The translations under genes and the position numbers were made by a program. Shown in pieces: positions 33,263-42,919 of a stretch of DNA of 64,000 nt; position 1 is the stretch's first letter; each line of letters opens with the position of its first letter. The stretch is from Polystyrenella longa (GTDB taxonomy: Bacteria > Planctomycetota > Planctomycetia > Planctomycetales > Planctomycetaceae): assembly GCF_007750395.1 (NCBI RefSeq), contig NZ_CP036281.1, positions 5,975,001-6,039,000 on the forward strand, read 5' to 3'. The notes beneath the pieces are model-generated. The model was given only the letters and a program-made list of their open reading frames with translations, searched no databases and had not been told where the DNA came from.

Positions 33263-34927
33263 ATGAGCCAGCCCCCCTCCGACGAACAAACTCACAATCC
33301 GGCCACACCGGAGAACACCGTCGAAGACCTGCATGTTCAGGATCCGCCCACCCGCTTCCTCGGTATTGTTAAACAACTAGGCCCGGGGCTTATTATTGCG
33401 AGTGCGATTGTAGGTTCGGGTGAATTAATCGCGACGACGAAGACTGGCGCTCAAGCAGGCCTGTCACTTCTCTGGTTAATCTTCTTTGGTTGTCTGATCA
33501 AAGTCTTCGTACAGATTGAACTGGGGCGATTCACCATCAGCGAAGGACAAACTTCGCTCGCGGCACTCAACAGTGTGCCCGGCCCACGCTTAAAAATCAA
33601 TTGGATTATCTGGGTCTGGTTTGCGATGATGCTCACCAGTATGGCCCAACTGGGCGGGATCGTCGGTGGTGTCGGACAGGCGGCTGCTATCGCCCTGCCG
33701 ATCACGGGTGACTATGCGGAGGTCGTCAGGGCTCCTTCCGAAAAGCAGATTGACTGGTACCTCACCTATAAAGCGGACCGGGAACTTGCCGATCAAACAC
33801 AATCCAACTTCAGTCAACTTCCCCCCGTTCACCAAGAACGGGCCGAGTTTGGCATGCAGTATCTGGAGACTCGTTTTGAAAGTCTGCGAGCAGAAGGATA
33901 TCCGATTGATGAACTGATCTCGCGCGTTGATGGTGGGGAAACACTGATCGATCCGAATACCTGGGATGATCGGCTCTGGGCGCTGCTTGTGACCATCTTC
34001 ACGGCGATACTGCTCTATTTAAGCCGTTACAACCTGATTCAGACCGTGGCGATGGTATTAGTTGTTTCGTTTACTCTAATCACCATTGGCAATGTGATTT
34101 CACTGCAGGCGACCGAATATTTCTCGGTGACGTTCAATGAGCTCATGTCGGGACTGGCATTTAAGCTACCGGAACCCATAGGCGGAATCGACCCGGTTAA
34201 AACCGCGATTGCCACGTTTGGAATCATTGGAGTAGGGGCATCCGAGTTGATCGCCTATCCCTATTGGTGCCAGGAAAAAGGATACGCGAAGTTCACCGGA
34301 CCACGACAGAATTCGGATGCATGGAGTAACAGAGCGAAAGGGTGGCTGCGGGTAATGCGGTTTGACGCATTTAACTCGATGATCATCTACACGATCGCCA
34401 CAATGGCGTTTTACTTCATGGGAGCGACGGTCCTGTTCCGTCAGGGGCTCGACCCCGATGGCATGCGGATGGTGACCACCTTGTCGAGTGCCTACGTCCC
34501 CATCTTTGGCAACTATGCCCGTTGGCTCTTCCTGATCGGGGCGATTGCCGTTCTCTATTCGACCTTCCTGGTGGCGAATGCATCCAATGCCCGAATGTGG
34601 TCGGACTTCTTCCGGATCGCTGGCTTATTCAAAATCAACACTGAAGAAAAGTTCATGAAGTGTGTCGGCATCATGAGTGTCGTACTTCCCTGCATCAGCT
34701 TTTGTGTCTTCGCCAGCCGCGCAAACCCGGTGACAACAGTTCTCATCGCCGGAATGATGCAATCGATCATGCTACCGATGATTGGTTTTGCGGCCCTCTA
34801 TTTCCGCTATAAGCGAATCGACCGACGACTGAGGCCCGGTCTGGTATGGGACATCTTCCTGATTCTCTCGTTCCTGGGGCTACTGGTAACGGGATCCTGG
34901 GGCTTGATCAAAGTCCTCACGGAATAA
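33263..34927 (+). CDS. Nramp-superfamily transporter lacking canonical metal motifs
   Basis: About 554 residues with 11 or so membrane helices. The first helix reads GPGLIIASAIVGSGELIATT; the family fold is clear but the DPGN of metal-transporting Nramp proteins is replaced by GSGE. Helix 6 reads IGVGASELIAYPYW in place of the MPH motif. A large soluble insertion (about residues 155-240, charged) lies between helices 4 and 5. Inner membrane. It is therefore an Nramp-fold carrier probably not specialised for Mn or Fe; substrate unknown. No metal-homeostasis gene is adjacent. Confidence 0.85.
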   Translation: MSQPPSDEQTHNPATPENTVEDLHVQDPPTRFLGIVKQLGPGLIIASAIVGSGELIATTKTGAQAGLSLLWLIFFGCLIKVFVQIELGRFTISEGQTSLAALNSVPGPRLKINWIIWVWFAMMLTSMAQLGGIVGGVGQAAAIALPITGDYAEVVRAPSEKQIDWYLTYKADRELADQTQSNFSQLPPVHQERAEFGMQYLETRFESLRAEGYPIDELISRVDGGETLIDPNTWDDRLWALLVTIFTAILLYLSRYNLIQTVAMVLVVSFTLITIGNVISLQATEYFSVTFNELMSGLAFKLPEPIGGIDPVKTAIATFGIIGVGASELIAYPYWCQEKGYAKFTGPRQNSDAWSNRAKGWLRVMRFDAFNSMIIYTIATMAFYFMGATVLFRQGLDPDGMRMVTTLSSAYVPIFGNYARWLFLIGAIAVLYSTFLVANASNARMWSDFFRIAGLFKINTEEKFMKCVGIMSVVLPCISFCVFASRANPVTTVLIAGMMQSIMLPMIGFAALYFRYKRIDRRLRPGLVWDIFLILSFLGLLVTGSWGLIKVLTE

Positions 34928-35001
34928 AGAATAACTCCTCAGACGTGCGGACGTCCTGTACAAAGCAACTTCCTGACTGAGCCGGTTGAGACCAAATTGT
35001 A

Positions 35002-35667
35002 ATGTGGATAAAAATTTGCGGTGTCAAAGAGATCGAAGCCGCCAATCAGGTGGCCCGGTCCGGAGCGTCTGCGATCGGACTGAACTTCTTTGCGAAGTCT
35101 AAGCGATCCACCAATCTCAAACAGGCTAGAGAGATTGCCACAGCGGTGCGCGGTCAGCTCGAACTGGTCGGCCTGTTTGTGAATCACTCCCCTGCAGAAG
35201 TGGTGGAACATGCTCGGCAATTGCAACTCGACTGGATCCAATTGCATGGCGATGAACCCCCCGCTTATCTTGCAGGGCTTCAGTCCGAACTCGTTCTCGA
35301 TCTTCCTTCCATCAAATTGATGAAGGCTTTCCGCGTTGGCCCCCAGGGGCTGGACGAAGTTGCTAACTACCTTGACGAATGTCGTCAGGCTGGCGTCAAG
35401 TTATCGGCCTGTCTGATTGATGCCGCGGTGCAGGGCGAGTTCGGCGGCACAGGTCATGTCGCTCCCTGGGACCTGGTGCGGGATCAATACGATCGAACCA
35501 ACTGGCCTCCACTCGTTCTGGCAGGAGGCCTGACTTCAGCCAATGTTCGCGCAGCGACAGCAGCTGTGGATCCCTGGGGAATCGATACTGCGAGTGGCGT
35601 CGAGTCGTCGCCGGGTGTCAAAGACGCACGGATGATCAATGAATTCGTAAACGCCATTCGACAGTAA
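35002..35667 (+). CDS. trpF: Phosphoribosylanthranilate isomerase
   Basis: About 221 residues, a TIM barrel converting N-(5-phosphoribosyl)anthranilate to CdRP in tryptophan synthesis. It opens WIKICGVKE, with the catalytic Cys, and continues GLNFFAKSKR, VGLFVNH, LDWIQLHGDE, LLIDAAV-like and LAGGLTSANV, with the catalytic Asp region ACLIDAAVQGEFGG and the phosphate loop GIDTASGVESSPGVKD at the end. It stands alone rather than in a trp operon, common in this phylum. Cytoplasmic. No clear ribosome site. Confidence 0.95.
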   Translation: MWIKICGVKEIEAANQVARSGASAIGLNFFAKSKRSTNLKQAREIATAVRGQLELVGLFVNHSPAEVVEHARQLQLDWIQLHGDEPPAYLAGLQSELVLDLPSIKLMKAFRVGPQGLDEVANYLDECRQAGVKLSACLIDAAVQGEFGGTGHVAPWDLVRDQYDRTNWPPLVLAGGLTSANVRAATAAVDPWGIDTASGVESSPGVKDARMINEFVNAIRQ

Positions 35668-35691
35668 CTGCAACCGAAAGCCGCTTCTCTG

Positions 35692-36444
35692 TTATGGCAG
35701 TTCACGAAGGCGGATGTTTTTGAACTCAACCGGGGCACCTTCTGCTTCCAGACAGAAATGGCCGGTTGCCGGATCGCAGTTATTTCCACCAGAGACTTCT
35801 TCGCCGTTCACCCACAGACGAATTTCTCCGTTGATTCCACGGACGTAATAGTGATTCCATTCGCCGTGCCCATTACTCAGGTTTTTGCTGGGAAAGCTTC
35901 GACTTCCATTTGGAGAGAGTGGCGGGAAAGGATCCATTTTGGATTTCCCCACAGCAAAGATGTCGCCGTTCGTCGAGAACCAGTCTCCCTCTTTACCAGT
36001 TCTTTCTTTGTATTTTGTGGCGTAACCGTGATCGAGTGCCTGAATTTCGATGCCAAATTCGGGCAGCTTATTGGGGGGCAAGTCGGTCAATGCTTCCATC
36101 GGGACCCAGGCGAAGATTCCGCTATTTCCACCGAATTCCAAGTGACGCCATTCCGCGACCAGCTCAAAGTTAGTGAACGTCTCTTTGGTTCGCAGAACCC
36201 CGATGGGTTTACCAGTGGAGTGAATCGTACCGTCTTCCTGCCAGACCCATGTTTCAGGCTCTCCGTTGACGTCTGTGAAGTCGTCTTCGACCAGAGTTTT
36301 CCAGCCGGGTCCAGTTCCGTCAATAAACGCTTTTTTCGCTTCACCTTCTTCAGCAACGAGTCCTGTCGTCGCAACCAGCATCGTGAAGGAAGACAACAGT
36401 ATGGCGAAAGAGAAACAGCGCATAGGGGAAAGGAGGGCTGGCAT
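35692..36444 (-). CDS. Secreted DUF1080 (3-keto-disaccharide hydrolase-like) protein
   Basis: About 250 residues with a signal peptide (cleaved near LVAEEG). The jelly-roll DUF1080 domain shows GPGWKTLVEDDF, TNFELVAEWRH, GNSGIFAWVP, GIEIQALDHG, GEWNHYYVRG and GHFCLEAEGAPVEFKNIRLREL. Family members are lectin-like glucanases or 3-keto-glycoside hydrolases, abundant in planctomycetes. AAAGG lies about 10 nt before the first ATG. Acts outside the cytoplasm. The exact sugar is unknown. Confidence 0.9.
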   Translation of the reverse strand: MPALLSPMRCFSFAILLSSFTMLVATTGLVAEEGEAKKAFIDGTGPGWKTLVEDDFTDVNGEPETWVWQEDGTIHSTGKPIGVLRTKETFTNFELVAEWRHLEFGGNSGIFAWVPMEALTDLPPNKLPEFGIEIQALDHGYATKYKERTGKEGDWFSTNGDIFAVGKSKMDPFPPLSPNGSRSFPSKNLSNGHGEWNHYYVRGINGEIRLWVNGEEVSGGNNCDPATGHFCLEAEGAPVEFKNIRLRELP

Positions 36445-36506
36445 ATTGCGAAACCTTTATGGGGCGGGAGGCGTGGCGGGTCGTCGGTCTGCGTGGTGAG
36501 AAACGT

Positions 36507-37361
36507 CTATTGCGGCAAACGAGAAGCGAGTTCGTCGTTATTAGTCAGCAATTCGTTGATTTCATCGGTCGTTGCTTTGATCTCGCGGCGAAGCTGATCG
36601 ACTTCCTGTAGAATTTCCAGATGTTCGTTCTGAGTTTGTTCAATCGCTTTAATGTAGCCCACACGAATCTCGATGGGAAGGTTATCATCTCCAGCGAATT
36701 CAGGGTCGCCATCCAATTGGAGATGTCGGTTCTCGAGCATTTTTTTCGCGCGGGTCAACAGTTCTTCTTGTTTCGCTACGGATCGCTGTTGGATTTCCAA
36801 AGTGAAATTCGTTTCTGCACGGCGGGCATCAAGAGCGCTCAGTGTGGAAAAGTAAGAGCTGGGAATCATTTTCCAGAAACGCCAGTTACCGGCATCCCAT
36901 GACGCGATTTCCTCTTCTGTCGTGTAACCTTCGGCAGTCAACGTCGAACGATCATTCTGAACGTCGGTGACTTTGAAGGACTTCACAAAGACCGTTTCCC
37001 CTTCATTCTGAGGGTCGGGACGGAAGCCGTACAGCACGACGGGGACGTTTCCACCGGGAGCCGGAAGTCCTTGATTGCTACCCGCGTCGATCGAAATACT
37101 GCCATCGCCATTAGAAACCGTATTCACGTCGGCCCATGTCTGATACCAGCGATTAATCAACTTATCATGTTCGGTATTAACCCGTTCGAGTTCCAACTGA
37201 CGATCGAATTTCTGTTTCCGTTGCGCCAGCATTTCAGTTTCATCAGCTTCGTAGGCTTTGATCCAAAAACTGTGCGTTGCAGTCACTCTTGCCATCAGGA
37301 ACAAACCGACAATGCCGGCGAGGATGACAATAACTACGAAAATTTTGCCGGAGGTCGTCAT
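36507..37361 (-). CDS. Membrane-anchored coiled-coil protein of unknown function
   Basis: About 284 residues from the ATG at 37361. One N-terminal transmembrane helix (IFVVIVILAGIVGLFLMA) is followed by an extracytoplasmic or periplasmic domain, with predicted coiled coils at both ends (about 40-70 and 190-280, rich in Glu, Gln, Leu and Lys). The centre contains a beta-rich SISIDAGSNQGLPAPGG segment like those in envelope scaffold proteins. I recognise no named family. Similar anchor-plus-coiled-coil proteins occur in planctomycete envelopes. Confidence 0.65.
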   Translation of the reverse strand: MTTSGKIFVVIVILAGIVGLFLMARVTATHSFWIKAYEADETEMLAQRKQKFDRQLELERVNTEHDKLINRWYQTWADVNTVSNGDGSISIDAGSNQGLPAPGGNVPVVLYGFRPDPQNEGETVFVKSFKVTDVQNDRSTLTAEGYTTEEEIASWDAGNWRFWKMIPSSYFSTLSALDARRAETNFTLEIQQRSVAKQEELLTRAKKMLENRHLQLDGDPEFAGDDNLPIEIRVGYIKAIEQTQNEHLEILQEVDQLRREIKATTDEINELLTNNDELASRLPQ

Positions 37362-37900
37362 GTATATAAACCAATGCGATCGTGGCGAGAATGTTTGAGA
37401 TTTTATGTCTGTCCGCTCGAAAGCGGGGAAAATGATGAACCTGAAAACGAGGCTCATCCCTTATCTACGATATCGTATCTACAGACCAGTAAGAATACGC
37501 CGTCCAGGTAGTATACGGCCATTTTGCCGATCTTTTCATGATAAGCCGGTCTAAAATGGCGGGTCAAGCAGAATAATGCCTGACGCCATGTCGGCAGGAA
37601 CTGTTTATGCCAGTTGTAACGCCCGCTAATAAATCCATCACGACCGAACAGGATGTGCTCAGAAGTACACATTCACTGCAGTTCCTGCCAATTGCGATGA
37701 GCCTCATGAAGACCGCGCCGTTTCGGGAACGAGCGGATTGCTTCCGTGTTCAAATCAATTACACTAGCTGAATACATCCGCATTCTTACAACAGCGAGTG
37801 TTAAATATTCGCGATCTCTGTTCTCAGAGAGATCGTTGTTTTCATTCATTTCGCGAGCTCAAGTCGGAAATCGACTCCGACGGCAGGAAGAAAAGACGCA
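37362..37900. other. Divergent intergenic region
   Basis: No supported gene in about 540 nt. An 8-bp stem CGATCTCT/AGAGATCG (37812-37835) followed by a T-rich run sits about 65 nt before the YkgJ-like gene; with no plus-strand gene upstream it may be a leader attenuator or coincidental. Confidence 0.45.
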
Positions 37901-38332
37901 ATGCCAGCAGCCCAGAAGTTTCGTCGCAAGGATCTTAAAAAAGGAGAGAACCTTTGCGATCATTGCACCGCCAAATGTTGTCGTTATTTTGCCTTGCCGA
38001 TTGACACTCCCAAAAAGCGGGAAGACTTCGATCATCTTCGCTGGTACATGATTCATGGTGCCGTCTCCTTGTTTGTGGAAGACGGTGTCTGGTACTTGAT
38101 GGTGCATGCCGATTGCCAGCATCTCCAGGCAGACAACATGTGCGGCATCTACCATACACGACCACAAATTTGTCGCGACTACTCGACCGACAACTGCGAG
38201 TTCGACGACGATGTCTGTTACGAAAAGTTTTTCGAGACAGCAGACCAACTCTGGGAATACGCCGAGGCGATTCTTCCTCAGCGGGCCCCCGCCGAACGGG
38301 AAGCGCATATGCAGTTGCCAGTACTGAATTAG
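37901..38332 (+). CDS. YkgJ-family cysteine-cluster protein
   Basis: About 143 residues. It carries the CDHCTAKCCRYF cluster near residue 19 and later CQHLQADNMCGIYHTRPQIC, together the Cys8-type pattern of YkgJ/UPF0153 proteins, thought to bind zinc or an iron-sulfur cluster. Soluble, with no signal peptide. Function in the family is unsettled. It is followed by hisS 185 nt downstream, without obvious linkage. Confidence 0.9.
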   Translation: MPAAQKFRRKDLKKGENLCDHCTAKCCRYFALPIDTPKKREDFDHLRWYMIHGAVSLFVEDGVWYLMVHADCQHLQADNMCGIYHTRPQICRDYSTDNCEFDDDVCYEKFFETADQLWEYAEAILPQRAPAEREAHMQLPVLN

Positions 38333-38517
38333 TTTCGACTGGCATATTAAGCTGAATGATTCTGGAAATCGCTTTCGAGTTTACTTCGAATAAACCATCC
38401 TGTTGATGATCGACTTTACGTAGTCTGAACTCCCCCATCATTCAACGAAGGTGTGAGAGAACCTCGACAGAATCGAACTCAATATCTCCATCCAATACCA
38501 CTGGGAAACAAGTTACC

Positions 38518-39873
38518 GTGTCTTCGAAAGAGAAAACTAAAACAACGTTGATCAAACCGCAGGTCTTAAAAGGGTTCCGCGATTATCTGCCCGCGCAGAT
38601 GATTGCCCGTGAAGGGTTGATGGAGACAGCCCGGGAAGTTTATCGCAGCTTCGGATTCAGCCCGATCGACACCCCCGCTCTGGAGCGGACCGAAGTCCTG
38701 TTGGGAAAGAGCGGCGACGAAACCGAAAAGCAGATGTTTCGCTTTCGTGATCAGGGTGACCGTGACGTAACGATGCGGTTCGACCTAACCATTCCCTTCG
38801 CGCGCTTTGCCGCTCTGCATCTGAATGAAATCGGGACACCCTTCAAACGTTATCACTTGGGCACTGTCTGGCGGGGCGAAAACCCGGGGAAGGGTCGGTT
38901 CCGCGAATTCATGCAGTGCGACTTCGACACGATCGGCACTGACTCAGTCATGTCGGATATCGAAACGTTGCTCGTGATTCACGAATTGATGTGCCGACTT
39001 GGGTTCGATCAATTCATGATTCACATGAACAACCGACAGATCCTGAATGGTTGGCTCGATAAACATGGTCTGCTTGATCAGGCGACGGTTGTCCTGCGAG
39101 CCCTCGACAAGATTCTAAAAATCGGTCGCGAAGGAGTCATTGCGGAAATGGGAGCCCAGGCAGGTATTGCCGTGGAACAGGCTGAAGGCATTCTGCGCTT
39201 GACCGAATTAAAAGGTAACGCGAACGAAATGCTGACTCAACTGGAAGCGGTGTTGGCCGACCATGAGTCAGGTCTCGCCGGAGTCAAACGAACCCGGACG
39301 ATTTTTGAAACGGTCATCGCTGCGGGTGTTCCGGAAGAGCGGCTGAAACTCGACTTGTCGATTGCGCGTGGTCTCGATTATTACACCGGCGTCATTTTTG
39401 AAACCTTTCTGACTGAACGTCCTGATTTTGGATCGGTCTGTTCAGGAGGACGGTATGACAATCTGGCCGGGATGTTTACCAAACAGGAACTCCCCGGCGT
39501 CGGGGCTTCCCTTGGACTGGATCGACTGCTGGCTGCCATGATCGAGATGGATTGCCTGGAACTGCGTGAATGCCCGGCCGATGTGATTGTAACAATCATG
39601 GATAACGACCGGTTGCCCGAGTACTACCGCCTTGGCCAGCAGTTGCGTGCTGCTGGAATCCGCAATGAAGTCTATCCGGAAGACAAGCAGTTTAAAAAAC
39701 AGATGAAATACGCTGACCGCAAAGGGTTTCGATTCGCCATCATTGCTGGGTCCGATGAATTCGAACAGGGTATCTGGCAAGTCAAAGACTTGAAGGCACA
39801 GGCACAACAGGCTCTCAGCGAAACAGAACTGATCGCATTCCTGAAGTCCGAACTCGCTCCGGCGGCCACTTGA
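38518..39873 (+). CDS. hisS: Histidyl-tRNA synthetase
   Basis: About 451 residues, class II synthetase charging tRNA-His. GFRDYLP, motif 2 YHLGTVWRGENPGKGRFREFMQCDFD, the histidine-specific ARGLDYYTG, GGRYDNLAGMF and motif 3 GVGASLGLDRL are all present, followed by an anticodon-binding domain (about 350-440). It starts at GTG with GGGAAA about 11 nt upstream. Full length; cytoplasmic. Confidence 0.97.
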   Translation: MSSKEKTKTTLIKPQVLKGFRDYLPAQMIAREGLMETAREVYRSFGFSPIDTPALERTEVLLGKSGDETEKQMFRFRDQGDRDVTMRFDLTIPFARFAALHLNEIGTPFKRYHLGTVWRGENPGKGRFREFMQCDFDTIGTDSVMSDIETLLVIHELMCRLGFDQFMIHMNNRQILNGWLDKHGLLDQATVVLRALDKILKIGREGVIAEMGAQAGIAVEQAEGILRLTELKGNANEMLTQLEAVLADHESGLAGVKRTRTIFETVIAAGVPEERLKLDLSIARGLDYYTGVIFETFLTERPDFGSVCSGGRYDNLAGMFTKQELPGVGASLGLDRLLAAMIEMDCLELRECPADVIVTIMDNDRLPEYYRLGQQLRAAGIRNEVYPEDKQFKKQMKYADRKGFRFAIIAGSDEFEQGIWQVKDLKAQAQQALSETELIAFLKSELAPAAT

Positions 39874-40132
39874 AAAAGAGAATTGGCAGGCCGTCTGAAA
39901 GAACATCTAGACGGACTTTAGCCAAATTGCTAAGATCCTCGCGAAATTCGAAAAACTTTTTGCGCCTCCCGGAAGTGTGGGCCGCTTCTTTAACTGTAAG
40001 TCATTGCAGAAGTGGAAGTTAAGCCAATCCGGTTGAACTGGTTTTTCTCACGTGCATCTCCGCGAAGATATGGATGTTTTTCGCGGTACGAGAGACCAGT
40101 CTGGCGTTCTATCAGATTATTCGTCAGCCAGA

Positions 40133-41329
40133 ATGGAGTCTGTCGTGCGAATCAATTATCGCCTGATTACCTGTCTATTAACGCTCCTCCTGACCTTCAA
40201 TTGCGGGGTTTGGAATGTTGAGGCGCAAGCCGCAGGTATCGATGCCCGCAAAGGCTTTCATTACCACCTGACCGAGAAACATGGCCCATGGATGATCATG
40301 GTCGCCGTTTTCTCGCCTCCTCCACCAGAACGTCGTTCCAAGGAGGGGCTGAGTCCTCAGGAGGCTGCGAACGAGTTGGTTTACGAACTCCGTTCCCACG
40401 GTTTGCCGGCCTATACGTTCGAGCCGCACGAAGCCTCCGAGAAATTCAAAGTCGTTCGCAACAAGCGAGACGAACTGGGGCCATCGAACCAGTTAGTACA
40501 TATGGTTGGCGAGGGCAGCATCTGCGTGCTGGCGGGCAACTTCGACATTATGGCGAGCGAAAAAGATAACGCGCAAGCGGAAAAAACACTTGATAAAGTC
40601 AAAGAATTCGTCCCCAAGTTTCTGGACCAGGAGACTCAACTGGAAGTTTCGGCACCACTCAGTCCCAATGGAAACAGCAACGATCCACGTCAATACGGCG
40701 TCTTCCAGAAACTGAAAAATGGTGCTGTCTTCGCCAGTACTCCCGGAAATCCCAAACCACTGAGTGGGGCATTTCTGACGATCAACCCATTACGTTCCGC
40801 AGAAGACATGAACGAATCCAAACGGAATCGCTACCTGCTCGATCTTAACAGCGGTGGCGAATTTTCACTGTTGGATAATCCTGCCAAATACACGTTGATC
40901 GTGGCTACCTTCTACGGAAACTCCAAAACGCAAGCGTTGAACACGGGTGGGCTTTTCAAGAAGAACAACAACTCCCAGGAACTGGGGACTTCACTAGACG
41001 ACTCTGCCTTCAAAGCCTGGGAATTCTGTAAAGCTATGCGTACTGCCAGTAACTATGGATATGACCAGAACTACGAAGCGTATGTTCTGCACACTCGTTA
41101 CAAATCTTATGTGACCATCGGCTCATTTGATAATGCGGAAGACCCGCGAATCGAAGAAATGAAACAACTGATGGGCGCGAAGGTCCGGCAGACATCGGGA
41201 GGAAGTTCGGCATCCATGTTTGCTGAAATGTTCTCCATTCCCAAACAGCCAGCTCCAGGACAAGCGCCTCAGAAAAGCTGGATGTTCGACCCGGAACCGC
41301 AACTTTCAGCGATTCCCAAAATCAAATAG
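40133..41329 (+). CDS. Secreted protein with two SPOR-like segments
   Basis: About 398 residues from the ATG at 40133, which gives a signal peptide ending near EAQAAG. Two regions look like SPOR-type repeats: WMIMVAVFSP through LRSHGLPAYTF, and YTLIVATFYG through EAYVLHTRYKSYVTIGSF. SPOR domains bind denuded peptidoglycan glycans. The match is weak and based on pattern (a strand, a helix with A..L, then Y-P/A-Y). Envelope location is likely from the signal. A family name is not assigned. Confidence 0.6.
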   Translation: MESVVRINYRLITCLLTLLLTFNCGVWNVEAQAAGIDARKGFHYHLTEKHGPWMIMVAVFSPPPPERRSKEGLSPQEAANELVYELRSHGLPAYTFEPHEASEKFKVVRNKRDELGPSNQLVHMVGEGSICVLAGNFDIMASEKDNAQAEKTLDKVKEFVPKFLDQETQLEVSAPLSPNGNSNDPRQYGVFQKLKNGAVFASTPGNPKPLSGAFLTINPLRSAEDMNESKRNRYLLDLNSGGEFSLLDNPAKYTLIVATFYGNSKTQALNTGGLFKKNNNSQELGTSLDDSAFKAWEFCKAMRTASNYGYDQNYEAYVLHTRYKSYVTIGSFDNAEDPRIEEMKQLMGAKVRQTSGGSSASMFAEMFSIPKQPAPGQAPQKSWMFDPEPQLSAIPKIK

Positions 41330-41435
41330 TCCGCATCACAAAAGGGGGGAGCCATTCTGTTGATCGTCGGACAGCCGGATACTGGAAATTTATTTCCAGA
41401 TCTTGCGGTGACGATCAGAATGGTCTTTTAATCAG

Positions 41436-42908
41436 ATGACGCAAGTCCACGAACCAACAGCAGGAGTTCGCCGACTTTCGCTACGGAAAAATTTTTCGTG
41501 GGCGTTAGCCGGCAATTTTCTGTACGCGTTGTGCCAGGTGGGCATTCTGTTCGTCATCCAAGCGGTAGGCAGTCTGGAAATGGTCGGGGCCTATTCACTC
41601 GCCCTTTCCTTGTGCGTGCCGATCTTTCTTCTGACCAACCTGCAGTTGCGAACATTACAAACGACCGATTCGCATCGGGAATTTCATTTCTCCGATTATG
41701 CCGGTGTGCGATCACTGATGAGCCCGCTGGCTTTTTTGATCCTGTTAGCGATCTGCTCTTCCGGTCAATATTCACGAGAGACAGTCTACATCATTCTGGC
41801 GATGGGTTTCGCCAAAATGATCGAGACGGCCAGTGAGCTTTGTTACGGAGCATTTCAACAGCACGAACGGCTCGACTATGTCTCCCGCTCGCTCTGTCTG
41901 AAAGGCATTCTGTCTTTATTTCTGATTGGGACAACCATCGCCCTGACCGGCAGCTTGGTATTAGCACTCGGCCTTGTCGCCGCGAGCTGGTTTTTGCTGT
42001 TTGTTTTCTTCGATTTTCGACATGTTTACTTGTTGTTCCGTGAAGATCACCAGCATGACACGAACAAGACCGGACTAAAAACAGTCTGGTCCGAACTGAG
42101 ACCGCGCTGGCGTCGGTTTACGATCTGGAAAATCGCTCTCGGTGGATTGCCGCTCGGGATGGGGGCATTACTACTCTCGACCACTGAAAGCCTGCCGAAC
42201 ATTTTTATTGAATGGCAATTCGGAACGCGAGAACTGGGAATCTTTGCCCTGTTAATGACGCTCAGCTTTGCCGGGTTACCCGTCATTAACGCAATGGGAC
42301 AGGCCGTCACTCCTCGGTTAGCACAAAATTATGCTGACGGGAATGTGAAAGGCTTTCAACAAGTCATGCTGAAAGCGGTTTTGCTGGGAACAGGCCTGGG
42401 CATTGGCTTAATCATCGGCACGCTCTTATGTGGCGAATGGTTCCTGTCGACCTTCTTCGGGCCGGAAGTCGCTGTACACTCTCCTCTGCTGTTCATTCTG
42501 ATGGGGCTGGCTCCCTTCAAGTACGGTTTCCGTTTCTTTGGAAATGGATTAACCGCCACACGCCGGTTCTCTCTCGTCCTCCGATTTCAATTCATCGTAC
42601 TCATGCTGGTCGTCGTACTCGTCCCAGTAATGGGTGCCCTGTGGAATATCACCGGCGTCGCCGTGGCTGTGTATCTGACGACTGTCATCCGGGCGTTGAT
42701 GTTCGCCTGGCAAACACGGGTAGAGCTACGAGCAATCGCGGAAAACCCTCAGGACGTTCAATTTGTGCGAGGACTCATTCAAGCCGCTAAATCGCTCACG
42801 AACGACCTGCATCGATTAATGGCGATGTTAAAAACACGAATGGCCGGTTCGTCAGGATTAACGACCCACGAATCAGATCTGGGGCCTGTCTCCCCTGTGA
42901 AAAGGTAA
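41436..42908 (+). CDS. Polysaccharide flippase-like membrane protein (Wzx/MOP type)
   Basis: About 490 residues with some 12 to 14 membrane helices, basic loops and the MOP-superfamily look of oligosaccharide-lipid flippases. It heads a run of polysaccharide genes: 11 nt downstream begins an adenylate-forming enzyme, then glycosyltransferases and an initiating sugar-phosphate transferase. Wzx proteins move undecaprenyl-linked repeat units across the inner membrane. Sequence identity in this family is low, so the call rests on topology and neighbourhood. Confidence 0.8.
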   Translation: MTQVHEPTAGVRRLSLRKNFSWALAGNFLYALCQVGILFVIQAVGSLEMVGAYSLALSLCVPIFLLTNLQLRTLQTTDSHREFHFSDYAGVRSLMSPLAFLILLAICSSGQYSRETVYIILAMGFAKMIETASELCYGAFQQHERLDYVSRSLCLKGILSLFLIGTTIALTGSLVLALGLVAASWFLLFVFFDFRHVYLLFREDHQHDTNKTGLKTVWSELRPRWRRFTIWKIALGGLPLGMGALLLSTTESLPNIFIEWQFGTRELGIFALLMTLSFAGLPVINAMGQAVTPRLAQNYADGNVKGFQQVMLKAVLLGTGLGIGLIIGTLLCGEWFLSTFFGPEVAVHSPLLFILMGLAPFKYGFRFFGNGLTATRRFSLVLRFQFIVLMLVVVLVPVMGALWNITGVAVAVYLTTVIRALMFAWQTRVELRAIAENPQDVQFVRGLIQAAKSLTNDLHRLMAMLKTRMAGSSGLTTHESDLGPVSPVKR

Positions 42909-42919
42909 TTGAATCCAAT

